Below, in pieces: positions 51,738 to 60,717 of a DNA stretch of 64,000 bases. How positions within the stretch are numbered: the stretch's first letter is position 1; each line of letters opens with the position of its first letter. The translations under genes were made by a program, and so were the position numbers. The notes under the pieces are model-generated. The model had not been told where the DNA came from and did no database searches. It saw only the letters and a program-made list of their open reading frames with translations. The stretch spans positions 1 through 64,000 of the forward strand of contig CAAGAT010000036.1 in the NCBI GenBank assembly GCA_900767875.1. The letters are read 5' to 3'. This stretch comes from an uncultured Sutterella sp. Its GTDB lineage: Bacteria; Pseudomonadota; Gammaproteobacteria; Burkholderiales; Burkholderiaceae_F.

Positions 51738-53992
51738 CACATCCGCTGCGGGCGCAGTAGCACCGTGGTGACGAGCACCGCGGCCATGGCGATCGACAGG
51801 GTCAGGCCGAAGGCGTGCAGGGCCGGGGTGCTCGAAAAGGCCAGAAGGCCGAAGGCCAAAAGGGTGCTGGAGGCGGCCAAAAAGACGGAGTTGCCCGCGG
51901 CCGTGGCGTCCTTTTCGCCGTAAAGCACGATGGCGTAGTCGGCGCCGAGCCCGACCACCAGGACCAGGGGCAGCACGGTAAAAAGCGAAAAGGCAATGCC
52001 GAGCCAGCCCAGCACCCCGAGCGTGAGCGCCACCGACACGAAGGTGGGCAGCCAGCGGGCCCAGGCGCCGCCCCGCAAGGCGACGGTGAGCAGCAGCGCG
52101 ATGAGCCCCATCGTGATCAGCAGGGCCGTAAAGACCCCGTCGCGGTAGTGGGCCAGACTCTCGGCCACTTCGGCCGTGGTGTTGACAAAGCGCACGCCCT
52201 CAAGTTCTTTTTCCAGGGCTTTGAGCGATGAGAGGGACGCGGGCGTCACGCCGGCCAGGGGCACGAGCAGCGCCTGGTCCGACAGCCAAAAGCGATCGAG
52301 CGCGGCGGGCAGCGCCCGGCGCAGGACCTGCGGCGTCAGCGGCGCGTTGACGGCCTCGGAGGCCGCGGGAAAGTTCATCCCCAGCGTTTGGCTCGTCAGC
52401 TGCAGAGCCCGTTGGCGGGCGGCAAAGGTAAGGGAGCGGTTTTGCGCCTGTACGGCGCCCTCGGCGAGCAGGGCCGTCGGGTCGGGACCGCGGCCGATGA
52501 GGCCCGCGGCGGTGAGCGCGGCAAGGCGCTCGCGCAGCGCCTTGGCGCGCCCGCGCACGACATCGGGTGTCTCGCCCGTCACCACAAAGAGCTGTCCGGC
52601 GCTCTCGGGCGACAAGGCCTTGCCCACAAAGCGCATCTGCTCGAGCTGCGCGGGCGAGAGGCGGTTTAAAAGCTGCAGCTCGTTTTGGGCGGTGAGCTGA
52701 AGGCTCCCCGCGGCGGCCACGGCCAGGAGCGCCAGCACGAAGAGGGGACGCGCGCGCCCCTTGAGGGTCGGCAGGGCGGCAAAGGCACGGGCGAAGGCCC
52801 GGGCAAAGGGCTTGGGTGAGGTGGCCTTGAGAAAGCGCGGCACCACAAAGAGCATGTTGAAGTACGCGGCCGTCAGACCCGCGAGGCAAAAGAGCGCCAT
52901 CTGTCGCAAACCGGGCATGGGCGAGGCGGCCATCACGCCGTAGCCCACGGCGGTGGTGATGAGCGACAGGGTCAGGGGCTTAAGAAGTGCTTGACGAGCC
53001 TCGCCCCCCGTCAGGCCCGTGGCGGTGGCGCACAGCACATGAAAGACGTAATCGACGCAGATGCCCAGCAGCGTCGCGCCAAAAACGAGCGTGAGCACGT
53101 GCACCTGACCGAAGACGAGCAGCACGGTAGCGGCGGCAAAAACAAGGCTCGCGGCCAGCACCGTGAGCGTGAGCACGAGGGGGGTGAGGCTCGCGAAAAA
53201 CGCCAGCACCAAGACCACGATGCCGACGGTTGACACCGCCCCGATGAGGGTGGCTTCCGAGGAAGCCGCCTCGGCGGCCTCTTCACTGATCAGGGGCACG
53301 CCGGAGGCGACGACGCGCGCGTCGGCAAACCGCGCCTGCATTGCCTTTCGGGCTTTGTCGATGGCCTGCGTGACGGGCGTGGAGCCCACCGCCGACATCG
53401 CCTCGGCCGGACGCGCCGTCAGGGCGCACCAGTGCCGCCCCTCGAGGGGGGCTTTGAGGCTCACGCACGGCCCCGTGAAATCAAAGGGCGAGGCGGCGGC
53501 CTGCGCCGTGAGGGCATTTTCAAAGGTGCCCAGCGGATCGTCTTCAAAGGGTAGGGGCGAAACCGACACGGGCCGGTACAGGCGCGAGAGGGAGCGGTGC
53601 AGTAGCGCCTTGTCCGAGGCCTCGGTCAAAAAAGCGCGGTCTTCGTCCGTCAACAGCGAGTCGCGATAGGGCGCCAGGCTCTGCGCCAGTGCCTTGAGGT
53701 CAAACTGCTCGGCCGGGCTTTGCACGGACAGGCCCACCTGGCGGGCCGTTTGGGCGAAAAGGTGGGCGGCTTGGGCGGCCGTGTCCGTGTCTTGGGCACC
53801 CACCAGGATCCAGACCTCGCGCGAGCGCTCGGTGCTGTGCGCCAGGATCCGCTCGGCCCAGGCCGACTCGCCGGCGGCGGGCAGCAGCGCGCGAATGTCC
53901 GTGTGCACGGTGGCCGAGGGAAGGCGCAGGGCGCCCGCGGTCACGATGAGAACAAACAGAAGGCCCCAGAGCCAAGTGAGGACGCGCGGCAC
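51737..53992 (-). CDS. MMPL/RND-superfamily exporter
   Basis: A 751-residue inner-membrane protein with two repeats, each one helix, a large periplasmic domain and five helices (about residues 255-420 and 620-750). Conserved blocks are VFGATLLGICVDYVFHVL and VVGLGADYAIVLYGEKDAT, the repeat-related helix-4 segments with Asp. It fits COG4258-type exporters paired with LolA-like proteins in aryl-polyene and related lipid pathways. GTG start at 53992 four bases after the LolA-like stop shows coupling. No biosynthetic genes are nearby. Confidence 0.85.
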   Translation of the reverse strand: MPRVLTWLWGLLFVLIVTAGALRLPSATVHTDIRALLPAAGESAWAERILAHSTERSREVWILVGAQDTDTAAQAAHLFAQTARQVGLSVQSPAEQFDLKALAQSLAPYRDSLLTDEDRAFLTEASDKALLHRSLSRLYRPVSVSPLPFEDDPLGTFENALTAQAAASPFDFTGPCVSLKAPLEGRHWCALTARPAEAMSAVGSTPVTQAIDKARKAMQARFADARVVASGVPLISEEAAEAASSEATLIGAVSTVGIVVLVLAFFASLTPLVLTLTVLAASLVFAAATVLLVFGQVHVLTLVFGATLLGICVDYVFHVLCATATGLTGGEARQALLKPLTLSLITTAVGYGVMAASPMPGLRQMALFCLAGLTAAYFNMLFVVPRFLKATSPKPFARAFARAFAALPTLKGRARPLFVLALLAVAAAGSLQLTAQNELQLLNRLSPAQLEQMRFVGKALSPESAGQLFVVTGETPDVVRGRAKALRERLAALTAAGLIGRGPDPTALLAEGAVQAQNRSLTFAARQRALQLTSQTLGMNFPAASEAVNAPLTPQVLRRALPAALDRFWLSDQALLVPLAGVTPASLSSLKALEKELEGVRFVNTTAEVAESLAHYRDGVFTALLITMGLIALLLTVALRGGAWARWLPTFVSVALTLGVLGWLGIAFSLFTVLPLVLVVGLGADYAIVLYGEKDATAAGNSVFLAASSTLLAFGLLAFSSTPALHAFGLTLSIAMAAVLVTTVLLRPQRM

Positions 53993-53996
53993 GCTC

Positions 53997-54611
53997 TTAC
54001 CTCACCTTTTCAAAAAGGGCGGCGTCTTTGTCGGAGATCGAGGCCGGCCGCGTGGCGTTGGTAAAGGTGATGTGCGTGACGGCGTTGCCCGGCTGCGTGA
54101 TGCTCACGCGCGTCAGCAGCTCGGAGTGCGCATGCAGGGCGATTTCCGTGATGTGCTCGGTCAGGGTTCCGGGTTTGGGCGAGAGAATGAGGCTCGCACT
54201 GTCCCTCTTTTGCGTGCAGATCACGAAAAAGCGGCTCTTTAGGGAAGCAAGCAGCTCTTCGGGCGTTTGTGTCAACAGGGCGGCGATCTGATCGGTCGGC
54301 AGATCCCGGATCTGCAACACCCCCTTTTCATCCGTGACGCCATAGCGCGCTTTCCCGAAGACGCGCACTTCTTCGAGCGGAAAGGAGGTTTCCCAAATCA
54401 GCCCTCGGCCCGGGTCGGTCACGAGGCGCCCGCCGGCGGGCAGGGGCCGGTTGACGCCGGGCACGCGTTTGCTCATGGAAAAGTCGGCCGTCAGGGGCGA
54501 GGCGGGGGCCAGCGTCTGCGCAAAGGCGCGCAGACAGGCCTCGTCGGCGCCCTGGGCGGCGGAGAGCGAAAAAAGGAGTGGAGTGCTGACAAGCAAAGCG
54601 CGCAGGAGCAT
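53997..54611 (-). CDS. LolA-like outer-membrane lipoprotein carrier family protein
   Basis: A 204-residue protein with a signal peptide (MLLRALLVSTPLLFSLSAAQGA). The mature part looks like the LolA/LolB fold: ADFSMSKRVPGVNRPLPAGG, GLIWETSFPLEEVRVFG. It is not classical LolA, which is usually unlinked to an MMPL gene. ATG at 54611 with CAGGAG-like sequence on the - strand is the likely start; the frame stays open to 54710. It is coupled to the MMPL gene and may pass its lipid cargo onward. Confidence 0.8.
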   Translation of the reverse strand: MLLRALLVSTPLLFSLSAAQGADEACLRAFAQTLAPASPLTADFSMSKRVPGVNRPLPAGGRLVTDPGRGLIWETSFPLEEVRVFGKARYGVTDEKGVLQIRDLPTDQIAALLTQTPEELLASLKSRFFVICTQKRDSASLILSPKPGTLTEHITEIALHAHSELLTRVSITQPGNAVTHITFTNATRPASISDKDAALFEKVR

Positions 54612-54689
54612 GGATCGAAAACGGTTTGTGCACCTGCGGCGTGGTCGCAGACGCGTGTGGGACACGCGCGTTAGTTTAGCGGCTTGCGC

Positions 54690-54729
54690 AAAAAGAATAA
54701 CCCGCAGCACCTTTGTGATGCTACGGGTT
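54690..54729 (-). terminator. Terminator of the tRNA-Lys pair
   Basis: On the - strand AACCCGTAGCA (54729-54719) pairs with TGCTGCGGGTT (54709-54699), 11 positions with one G-T, followed by ATTCTTTTTG. It ends the tRNA transcript before the LolA-like gene. Confidence 0.8.
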
Positions 54730-54735
54730 GGAATA

Positions 54736-54811
54736 TGGTGGGAGCGCAGAGACTCGAACTCTGGACCGACGGATTAAGAGTCCGCTGCTCTACCAACTGA
54801 GCTACGCTCCC
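54736..54811 (-). tRNA. tRNA-Lys (CTT)
   Basis: A 76-base cloverleaf on -: acceptor GGGAGCG with CGCTCCC, D arm GCTC/GAGC, anticodon loop CTCTTAA with CTT, T arm CAGAG-TTCGAGT-CTCTG, encoded CCA. It lies 15 bases downstream of the other lysine tRNA and shares its anticodon stem. Confidence 0.95.
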
Positions 54812-54826
54812 ATACGGTAATCGTTG

Positions 54827-54902
54827 TGGTGGGTCGTGCGAGATTCGAACTCACGACCAACGGATTAAAAGTCCGCTGCTCTACCGACTGAGCTAACGAC
54901 CC
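54827..54902 (-). tRNA. tRNA-Lys (TTT)
   Basis: A 76-base cloverleaf on -: acceptor GGGTCGT with ACGACCC, anticodon loop CTTTTAA with TTT, T arm GTGAG-TTCGAAT-CTCGC, encoded CCA. D arm and anticodon stem (GCGGA/TCCGT) match the CTT tRNA, suggesting descent from a common gene. First in the two-tRNA transcript. Confidence 0.95.
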
Positions 54903-54957
54903 CCATCAGGCGGTCTTGCCTAAGTCCTTAGAGGAACGACGATCAACCGAGAACCGA

Positions 54958-54986
54958 ATTATGGAGAAACCCCATGTGCATGTCAA
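54958..54986 (-). promoter_or_regulatory. Promoter of the tRNA-Lys pair
   Basis: On -: TTGACA (54986-54981), 17-base spacer, CATAAT (54963-54958). The start site would be about 50 bases before the first tRNA. Confidence 0.85.
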
Positions 54987-55187
54987 GCGTTTGTGCACGA
55001 AATTCTTTGTCTTTCACTGGCTCATAGAAATCTTTTTATCGAAAACTTTGATCCTGTCTCATTAGTATGGGTAAACCCTAACAAAATTGACCCGACAAAA
55101 GCTCGCAATTCCCCAAATTTTCGGGCATTATGCCCTCTGACGATGCGAGAGACTTTTTTGTGTTGAGTGCTTCGTTATTGGGTTTGT

Positions 55188-55224
55188 GGATCATTCGGGG
55201 TGGTGTTTTCCGAAACATTGATCC
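55188..55224. repeat. Bulged inverted repeat upstream of recA
   Basis: GGATCA (55188-55193) pairs with TGATCC (55219-55224), and TTCGG (55194-55198) with CCGAA (55210-55214). Four bases bulge on the right side and the loop is 11 bases. No T-run follows on +. Confidence 0.5.
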
Positions 55225-55233
55225 GCTTGAGAC

Positions 55234-55271
55234 GATATTTTCTTGAGATGTGTTTCATAATAGAAAATATC
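55234..55271. promoter_or_regulatory. Perfect inverted repeat with central CATAAT before recA, candidate operator
   Basis: GATATTTTCT (55234-55243) and AGAAAATATC (55262-55271) are perfect 10-bp arms 18 bases apart, enclosing CATAAT. The right arm ends 43 bases before the recA ATG. The geometry suits a dimeric repressor covering a promoter, which for recA would suggest LexA or a replacement, but the sequence is not the classical proteobacterial LexA site. Confidence 0.5.
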
Positions 55272-55314
55272 TATCAATTGGTTTTGAAAAAATCTCGCTG
55301 AAAGGAATTGAGAA

Positions 55315-56511
55315 ATGGCTGAAAAGAAAAAGACTGCCGCGGCCGACACGCGCGTCGAGCGCGTCAACGATGCCGACGAACGCAAGAAGGCGTTGGCGGC
55401 GGCCCTGTCGTACATTGAAAAGGAGTTCGGCAAGGGCTCGATCATGCGCATGGGCGAGGGCAACCAGTCCGAGGACGTCGAAGTGGTCAGCACCGGCTCG
55501 CTCGGGCTCGATCTGGCGCTCGGCGTGGGCGGTCTGCCCCGCGGCCGCATCGTGGAAATCTACGGTCCGGAAAGTTCGGGTAAGACGACCCTGACGCTGC
55601 ACATCATTGCCGAAATGCAGAAGATGGGCGGCACCTGCGCCTTCATCGACGCCGAGCACGCCCTCGACGTCTCCTACGCCCAGCACCTCGGCGTCAAGCT
55701 CGACGATCTGCTGCTGTCGCAGCCCGACACGGGCGAACAGGCCCTGGAAATCACCGACGCGCTCGTGCGCTCGGGCTCGGTGGACCTCGTGGTCATTGAC
55801 TCGGTGGCGGCTCTGACGCCGCGCAGCGAAATCGAAGGCGACATGGGCGAGGCGCTCCCCGGCCTGCAGGCCCGTCTGATGAGCCAGGCGCTGCGCAAGC
55901 TCACCGGCTCGATTAAAAAGACCAAGACGCTCGTGATCTTCATCAACCAGATCCGCATGAAGATCGGCGTGACCTACGGCAGCCCCGAAACGACCACCGG
56001 CGGCAACGCCCTGAAGTTCTACAGCACGGTGCGCATCGACATTCGCCGCAAGGGAAGCCTGAAAAAGGGCGAAGACGTCTACGGCGCCGAAACGATGGTC
56101 AAGGTCGTCAAGAACAAGGTCGCGCCTCCCTTTAAGAAGGCCTCCTTCGACATCCTCTACGGGGAGGGCATCTCGCGCGAAGGCGAACTCTTGGACATCG
56201 GCGTGGAACTTGACGTCGTGGCCAAGTCGGGCGCCTGGTACAGCTACAACGGCACGCGCATCGGCCAGGGCAAGGACAAGGCCCGCGAATGGCTGCTCGC
56301 CAACCCCGAGGCGGCCCTTGAGATTGAAAACAAGATCCGCGAGTTGCGCGGCATGAAGGGTCGCCCGACGACCCTGACGCCCGGAGAGCCTGCGCCCAAG
56401 CCCGCGCCCAAGCCCGAGCCCAAGGCCTCGGCCAAGAGCGATGAGGAACCCGCCGAGCGCCGTTCCTCGCCCGATGAGGATCTGCTCGAGCCCGAAGACT
56501 TCTACGAATAA
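55315..56511 (+). CDS. recA: Recombinase RecA
   Basis: RecA forms filaments on single-stranded DNA for recombination and triggers LexA cleavage. The 398 residues contain Walker A GPESSGKT (84-91), the MAW-type loop [20 protein letters not shown] (L1 region), [20 protein letters not shown] (L2) and the [14 protein letters not shown] block. The C-terminal tail is long (about 45 residues) with [10 protein letters not shown] and an acidic end that in other RecAs moderates DNA binding. AAAGGAA at 55300-55306 is the ribosome binding site. Confidence 0.99.
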   Translation: MAEKKKTAAADTRVERVNDADERKKALAAALSYIEKEFGKGSIMRMGEGNQSEDVEVVSTGSLGLDLALGVGGLPRGRIVEIYGPESSGKTTLTLHIIAEMQKMGGTCAFIDAEHALDVSYAQHLGVKLDDLLLSQPDTGEQALEITDALVRSGSVDLVVIDSVAALTPRSEIEGDMGEALPGLQARLMSQALRKLTGSIKKTKTLVIFINQIRMKIGVTYGSPETTTGGNALKFYSTVRIDIRRKGSLKKGEDVYGAETMVKVVKNKVAPPFKKASFDILYGEGISREGELLDIGVELDVVAKSGAWYSYNGTRIGQGKDKAREWLLANPEAALEIENKIRELRGMKGRPTTLTPGEPAPKPAPKPEPKASAKSDEEPAERRSSPDEDLLEPEDFYE

Positions 56512-56513
56512 CA

Positions 56514-57014
56514 ATGAAGTCGGACGGTAAAAGTCCCCAAAAAGCGCAGCCCCGCAGCCTGATGGCGCGGGGCATTGACGCTTTGTCGCGGCGCGAATAC
56601 TCGCGCCGGGAACTTCGCGACAAGCTCGTGCGTAGCCGCGGCGAGGACGAAAGCCCCGAGGCGGTGCAGGCCGTGCTCGATGAGCTCGAGGACAAAAAGT
56701 ATCTGAGCGACGAGCGCTATGCCATGAGCCGCGTGCGTCTGCGCGCTTCGCGCTACGGCAACAGCCGTCTGCGCTACGAGCTCTTGCAGCAGGGCGTGGA
56801 CGAGGAGACCATCCGCGAGGCCATGGACGAGGCCGGGGACGAATTCGAGCGGGCCTGGGCCGTGTGGCAAAAGCGCTTCAGACATTTCCCCCAGGACTAT
56901 AAGGAGCGCGCAAAACAAGCGCGATTTTTGGTCGCCCGGGGATTTGGCTTTGATATGATTGAACGAGTCTTGTCCCGCGCCTTACAAGAGGACGAACAAG
57001 GCGAGGATTTTTAA
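56514..57014 (+). CDS. recX: Regulatory protein RecX
   Basis: RecX caps RecA filaments and limits their growth. The 166 residues are three-helix repeats: ALSRREYSRRELRDKLVRSR, then LDELEDKKYLSDERYAMSRV, and FERAWAVWQKRF. It starts two bases after recA, so both are made from one message. Confidence 0.93.
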   Translation: MKSDGKSPQKAQPRSLMARGIDALSRREYSRRELRDKLVRSRGEDESPEAVQAVLDELEDKKYLSDERYAMSRVRLRASRYGNSRLRYELLQQGVDEETIREAMDEAGDEFERAWAVWQKRFRHFPQDYKERAKQARFLVARGFGFDMIERVLSRALQEDEQGEDF

Positions 57015-57071
57015 GTCCTTTCAACGATAGGAAACTGCCCCGGCAGCGCCCACAAGGTGCGTGTCGGGACG

Positions 57072-57103
57072 ACGCAATCGGGCTTTCTCGGGCCCGATTT
57101 GCG
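57072..57103 (+). promoter_or_regulatory. Hairpin upstream of the sodium-dependent transporter gene
   Basis: AATCGGGC (57076-57083) pairs with GCCCGATT (57092-57099), and three more pairs form beyond a one-base bulge. TTT interrupts rather than follows the stem, so it is either a weak terminator after recX or a leader structure. Confidence 0.4.
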
Positions 57104-57142
57104 CATCTTCAAGACAACAAAAACATAAGCGGTTCATTGATC

Positions 57143-58486
57143 ATGTCGGATTCCACCCCGCAGACAAACTTCGCATCCCGTCTGGGTTTCATTTTGGCCT
57201 CGGCCGGCTCGGCCGTCGGTCTGGGCGCCATTTGGAAGTTCCCGTATATGGCGGGCACCAACGGCGGCGCCGTCTTCATGCTCCCCTACATCTTTTTTAC
57301 GCTCACCGTGGGTCTGGCGCTGCTGCTGGCCGAATTTGCGATGGGGCGCGCCGGACGTAGCGGCCCGGTGGGGAGCCTCAATAACGTCTGCGGCAAGCCC
57401 TGGGGCATTTTCGGCGGCATCGGCGTCTTTACGGTGTTCCTGATTCTGTCCTTTTACTCGATCGTGGGCGGCTGGTGCCTGAAGTACCTTGCGGACGCGG
57501 CCACGGGCGTGGGCCTGCAAATTCCGCCCGAACAGCTCGGCGCGCACTTCGGCGCCTTTGTCTCGGACGGCGTAAGCTCCTACCTGATGCTGCTCGTCTT
57601 CCTTTTCCTGACGGCCATCGTCGTGCTGCGCGGCATCGACAAGGGCGTCGAGCGCTTTGCCAAGGTGCTCATGCCGATGCTCTTCATTTTGATGATCGTG
57701 CTCATCATCCGCGGCGTGACGCTGCCGGGCGGCTGGGAAGGCGTCAAGTTCCTCTTCATGCCCCGCTGGGAAGACTTCACGGGGCAGGCCCTCTTCAACG
57801 CCATGGGCTTTTGCTTCTTTTCCCTGTCGCTGGGCGCGGGCACCATGATCACGTACGGCACGTACCTCTCCGACAAGGCCAATCTGCCGGGCAGCGTGGG
57901 CTGGGTGGCGATGCTCGCCATCGTCTCGTCGCTGCTGGGCGGCCTGATGGTCATGCCCGCCGTGTTTGCCTTTAACCTGGATCCGGCCGCGGGCCCGGGC
58001 CTGACCTTTGTGACGATGCCGGCCATCTTCGCCAAGATGCCCATGGGCCAGCTCTTTGCGCTGTTCTTCTACATCTGCCTGGTGGTGGCCGCGCTGACGA
58101 GCTCGGTGTCGATGCTCGAAGCGTGCACGGCCCTTTTGAGCAAGGAATTCAACCTGCCCCGCAAGACGGCCATCTTCTCGACAGTGATCGGCGCGGCCGT
58201 GGTGGGCCTGATGGCCAACCTGTCGTTCGGCGCCTGGTCGGACGTCAAGTTCTTCGGCAAGAACATTTTTGATCTGCTCGATTACCTCACGAGCAACATC
58301 GGCATGCCCCTGTCGACCTTCGGCATCTCGATCGCCGCGGCCTGGGTGGCCTGGCCGGTGATGCGCCGACAGCTCAATTACGGCGGCGGCGTCTCCGAGT
58401 CCTGGCTCAAGTCGGCGCGTATTCTGATCGGCGTGATTTCGCCGCTTTTCGTGCTCGTCGTGGCGCTGGGCGGCATTTTCGGCTAA
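57143..58486 (+). CDS. Sodium-dependent transporter of the NSS/SNF family
   Basis: A 447-residue LeuT-fold symporter with 11 or 12 helices. The first, partly unwound helix has GSAVGLGAIWKFPYMAGTNG with the substrate/sodium-binding GLGxIWKFP; LGAGTMITYGTYLS is the helix 6-like region. Bacterial members take amino acids such as tryptophan, leucine or tyrosine; substrate unknown here. ATG at 57143 is used; a TTG six bases earlier is possible. No strong ribosome binding site. Confidence 0.92.
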   Translation: MSDSTPQTNFASRLGFILASAGSAVGLGAIWKFPYMAGTNGGAVFMLPYIFFTLTVGLALLLAEFAMGRAGRSGPVGSLNNVCGKPWGIFGGIGVFTVFLILSFYSIVGGWCLKYLADAATGVGLQIPPEQLGAHFGAFVSDGVSSYLMLLVFLFLTAIVVLRGIDKGVERFAKVLMPMLFILMIVLIIRGVTLPGGWEGVKFLFMPRWEDFTGQALFNAMGFCFFSLSLGAGTMITYGTYLSDKANLPGSVGWVAMLAIVSSLLGGLMVMPAVFAFNLDPAAGPGLTFVTMPAIFAKMPMGQLFALFFYICLVVAALTSSVSMLEACTALLSKEFNLPRKTAIFSTVIGAAVVGLMANLSFGAWSDVKFFGKNIFDLLDYLTSNIGMPLSTFGISIAAAWVAWPVMRRQLNYGGGVSESWLKSARILIGVISPLFVLVVALGGIFG

Positions 58487-58508
58487 GACGATTTTTTCAC
58501 TCGCAGGA

Positions 58509-58543
58509 CCGGCTCGGGGGCCTTGAAGGCCCCCTGCGGCCGG
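58509..58543 (+). promoter_or_regulatory. Strong GC hairpin in the sucC leader
   Basis: CCGGC (58509-58513) pairs with GCCGG (58539-58543), enclosing GGGGGCCTT (58516-58524) and AAGGCCCCC (58526-58534), a near-perfect palindrome. The structure ends 16 bases before sucC and five bases before its GGAAA ribosome binding site. No T-run follows. Confidence 0.55.
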
Positions 58544-58559
58544 CCATCGGAAAACTGCT

Positions 58560-59732
58560 ATGAAGATTCACGAATACCAAGCCAAACTGCTCTTTGCGGC
58601 CACGGGCATTCCCGTGGCGCCGGGCGCGGTGGCCACCACCGTTGAAGAGGCCGTTCAGGCCGCGCAGGAAATCGGCGGCGACCTCTGGGCCGTCAAGGCG
58701 CAGATTCACGCCGGCGGCCGCGGCAAGGCGGGCGGCGTCAAGATTGCGCATTCCATTGACGAAGTTCGTCAGGCCGCGCAGGAGCTGCTCGGCAAAGTGC
58801 TGGTGACGCCCCAGACCGGTCCGCAGGGCAAGCGCGTCGAGCGCATCTACGTGGAAGCCGGCGCCGATGTGGCCGCGGAGTTTTACGCGGCCGTCATCGT
58901 CGATCGCGTCACGCAGACCATCTGCCTGATGGCCAGCCGCTGCGGAGGCATGGAAATCGAGGAAGTGGCCCGCACCAACCCCGAGGCCCTTCTCAAGCTC
59001 TTCATCGACCCGACGACGGGGCTGACGGACGAAGCGGCGCTCGCCCTTGCCAAGACCCTGGGCTTTGTGGGCGAGGGCGTGACCAAGGCCGCGGAATTTT
59101 TCCGCAACCTTTATACGGTCTTTACGATGACCGACGCCTCGCTCGTGGAGGTCAATCCCTTTGCGGTGCTCAAGGACGGCTCGCTGCTGGCGCTCGACGC
59201 CAAGATGTCTCTGGACGACAATGCGCTTTTCCGCCATCCCGAGTTTGAGGTGCTGCGCGATCTGAGCGAGGAGGATCCGCTCGAGACCCGTGCCAAGGAA
59301 AGTGGCCTTTCCTACATTGCCCTTGACGGCGACATCGCCTGCATGGTCAACGGGGCCGGTCTGGCGATGGCCACGATGGACGCGATCAAGCTTTACGGCG
59401 GCGAGCCCGCCAACTTTCTGGACGTGGGCGGCGGTGCCTCGACCGAGAAGGTGACGGCGGCCTTTGAGATCATGCTCTCCAACCCCAAGATCAAGACGGT
59501 GCTCGTCAACATCTTCGGCGGCATCATGCGCTGCGACACGATCGCCGAGGGCATCGTGCAGGCGTGCCACCACGTCAAACTGTCCGTGCCGCTCGTCGTG
59601 CGTATGAACGGCACCAACGAGGAAATCGGCCGTCGGATTCTGGCCGAAAGCGGTCTGCCGATCATCACGGCGGGTAATATGGCCGAAGCGGCCCAAAAGG
59701 CGGTTGAGGCCGCACACGGAGGTGAGCGATGA
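58560..59732 (+). CDS. sucC: Succinyl-CoA ligase (ADP-forming) beta subunit
   Basis: With SucD it converts succinyl-CoA, ADP and phosphate to succinate, CoA and ATP. The 390 residues begin [19 protein letters not shown] and contain the ATP-grasp blocks [17 protein letters not shown] and [20 protein letters not shown], then [19 protein letters not shown]. Placed outside an sdh/suc operon, next to a transporter. It overlaps sucD by ATGA. Confidence 0.98.
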   Translation: MKIHEYQAKLLFAATGIPVAPGAVATTVEEAVQAAQEIGGDLWAVKAQIHAGGRGKAGGVKIAHSIDEVRQAAQELLGKVLVTPQTGPQGKRVERIYVEAGADVAAEFYAAVIVDRVTQTICLMASRCGGMEIEEVARTNPEALLKLFIDPTTGLTDEAALALAKTLGFVGEGVTKAAEFFRNLYTVFTMTDASLVEVNPFAVLKDGSLLALDAKMSLDDNALFRHPEFEVLRDLSEEDPLETRAKESGLSYIALDGDIACMVNGAGLAMATMDAIKLYGGEPANFLDVGGGASTEKVTAAFEIMLSNPKIKTVLVNIFGGIMRCDTIAEGIVQACHHVKLSVPLVVRMNGTNEEIGRRILAESGLPIITAGNMAEAAQKAVEAAHGGER

Positions 59733-60607
59733 GCATTCTGGTCAACAGCTCCACGCGTGTGATCACGCAGGGTATGACGGGCAAGACGGGCGCCTTTCAC
59801 ACGCGCGCCTGCCGCGCCTACGCCAACCCGGACAACTTTGTGGCGGGCGTCAATCCGCGCAAGGCCGGCACCGAAATGGACGGCATTCCCATCTACGGCA
59901 CCGTGCGTGAGGCCAAGGAGGCCACCGGCGCCAACGTTTCGGTGATTTACGTGCCGCCCGTGGGCGCGGCCACGGCCATTTTGGAGGCCGTGCACGCCGA
60001 GCTCGATCTGGTGGTGTGCATCACCGAAGGCATTCCCGTGGCCGACATGCTCAACGTGCGCAGCATCATGCGCAAGATGAACAGCAAGACGCTGCTGCTC
60101 GGGCCCAACTGTCCGGGCCTGATCACGCCCGCGGAAATGAAGATCGGCATCATGCCCGGTCACATCTGCCGCAAGGGGCGCATCGGCGTGGTGAGCCGCT
60201 CGGGGACCCTCACCTATGAGGCCGTGGCGCAGCTCACGGCCCTGGGGCTCGGGCAGTCCACGGCCGTGGGCATCGGCGGCGACCCGATCAATGGCCTCAA
60301 GCACGTCGACGTGCTCAAGCTCTTTAACGAGGATCCGGACACGGACGCGGTGGTGATGATCGGTGAGATCGGCGGCAGCGACGAGGAAATCGCCGCGCGT
60401 TGGGCCCGCGACAACATGAGCAAGCCCGTCGTCGGGTTCATCGCCGGCATGACCGCGCCGGCCGGCAAGCGCATGGGCCACGCCGGCGCGATCATCTACG
60501 GCGGTCAGGGAACGGCTGCCGAGAAGGTCCGCGTGCTCAACGACTGCGGCATCCGCACGACAGACAACCCGGCCGAAATCGGACAGCTGCTCGCCGGCGT
60601 GCTCTGA
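59729..60607 (+). CDS. sucD: Succinyl-CoA ligase alpha subunit
   Basis: The CoA-binding, phospho-histidine subunit, 292 residues. [20 protein letters not shown] is the CoA-binding region, [20 protein letters not shown] follows, and [18 protein letters not shown] holds the phosphorylated histidine. Normal length. It is coupled to sucC and followed by a structured gap before the TerC-family gene. Confidence 0.98.
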   Translation: MSILVNSSTRVITQGMTGKTGAFHTRACRAYANPDNFVAGVNPRKAGTEMDGIPIYGTVREAKEATGANVSVIYVPPVGAATAILEAVHAELDLVVCITEGIPVADMLNVRSIMRKMNSKTLLLGPNCPGLITPAEMKIGIMPGHICRKGRIGVVSRSGTLTYEAVAQLTALGLGQSTAVGIGGDPINGLKHVDVLKLFNEDPDTDAVVMIGEIGGSDEEIAARWARDNMSKPVVGFIAGMTAPAGKRMGHAGAIIYGGQGTAAEKVRVLNDCGIRTTDNPAEIGQLLAGVL

Positions 60608-60717
60608 CAAACCCGCAGAGCAAAGACAGAGCTATTTTTTTCCGCGATAGCATGCGCGGATATGCCGCGCCGCCTCGGCGGCGCGCACTGAACGTTAAAA
60701 AAGGGAGAAGCCGAAAG

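Larger units (their letters stand above)
54987..55314 (+). other. recA upstream region, no gene seen
   Basis: With the tRNA leader this makes a gene-free stretch of 412 bases, notably AT-rich against its surroundings. It holds a short palindrome GGGCAT-T-ATGCCC (55123-55135), a bulged hairpin at 55188-55224 and a perfect 10-bp inverted repeat at 55234-55271, both described separately. I found no CTGT-N8-ACAG SOS box. No sigma-70 promoter with proper spacing is obvious, although CATAAT (55256-55261) is a good -10. Confidence 0.5.

Noticed and set aside
55001..55314. Classical LexA box upstream of recA
   Set aside because: CTGTCTCATTAG near 55054 has only the left half; no CTGT-N8-ACAG or close variant is present.
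60608..60717. Manganese (yybP-ykoY) riboswitch before the TerC-family gene
   Set aside because: TerC genes often have one and the leader is structured, but I could not find the conserved loop sequences; the hairpins here are simple GC stems.
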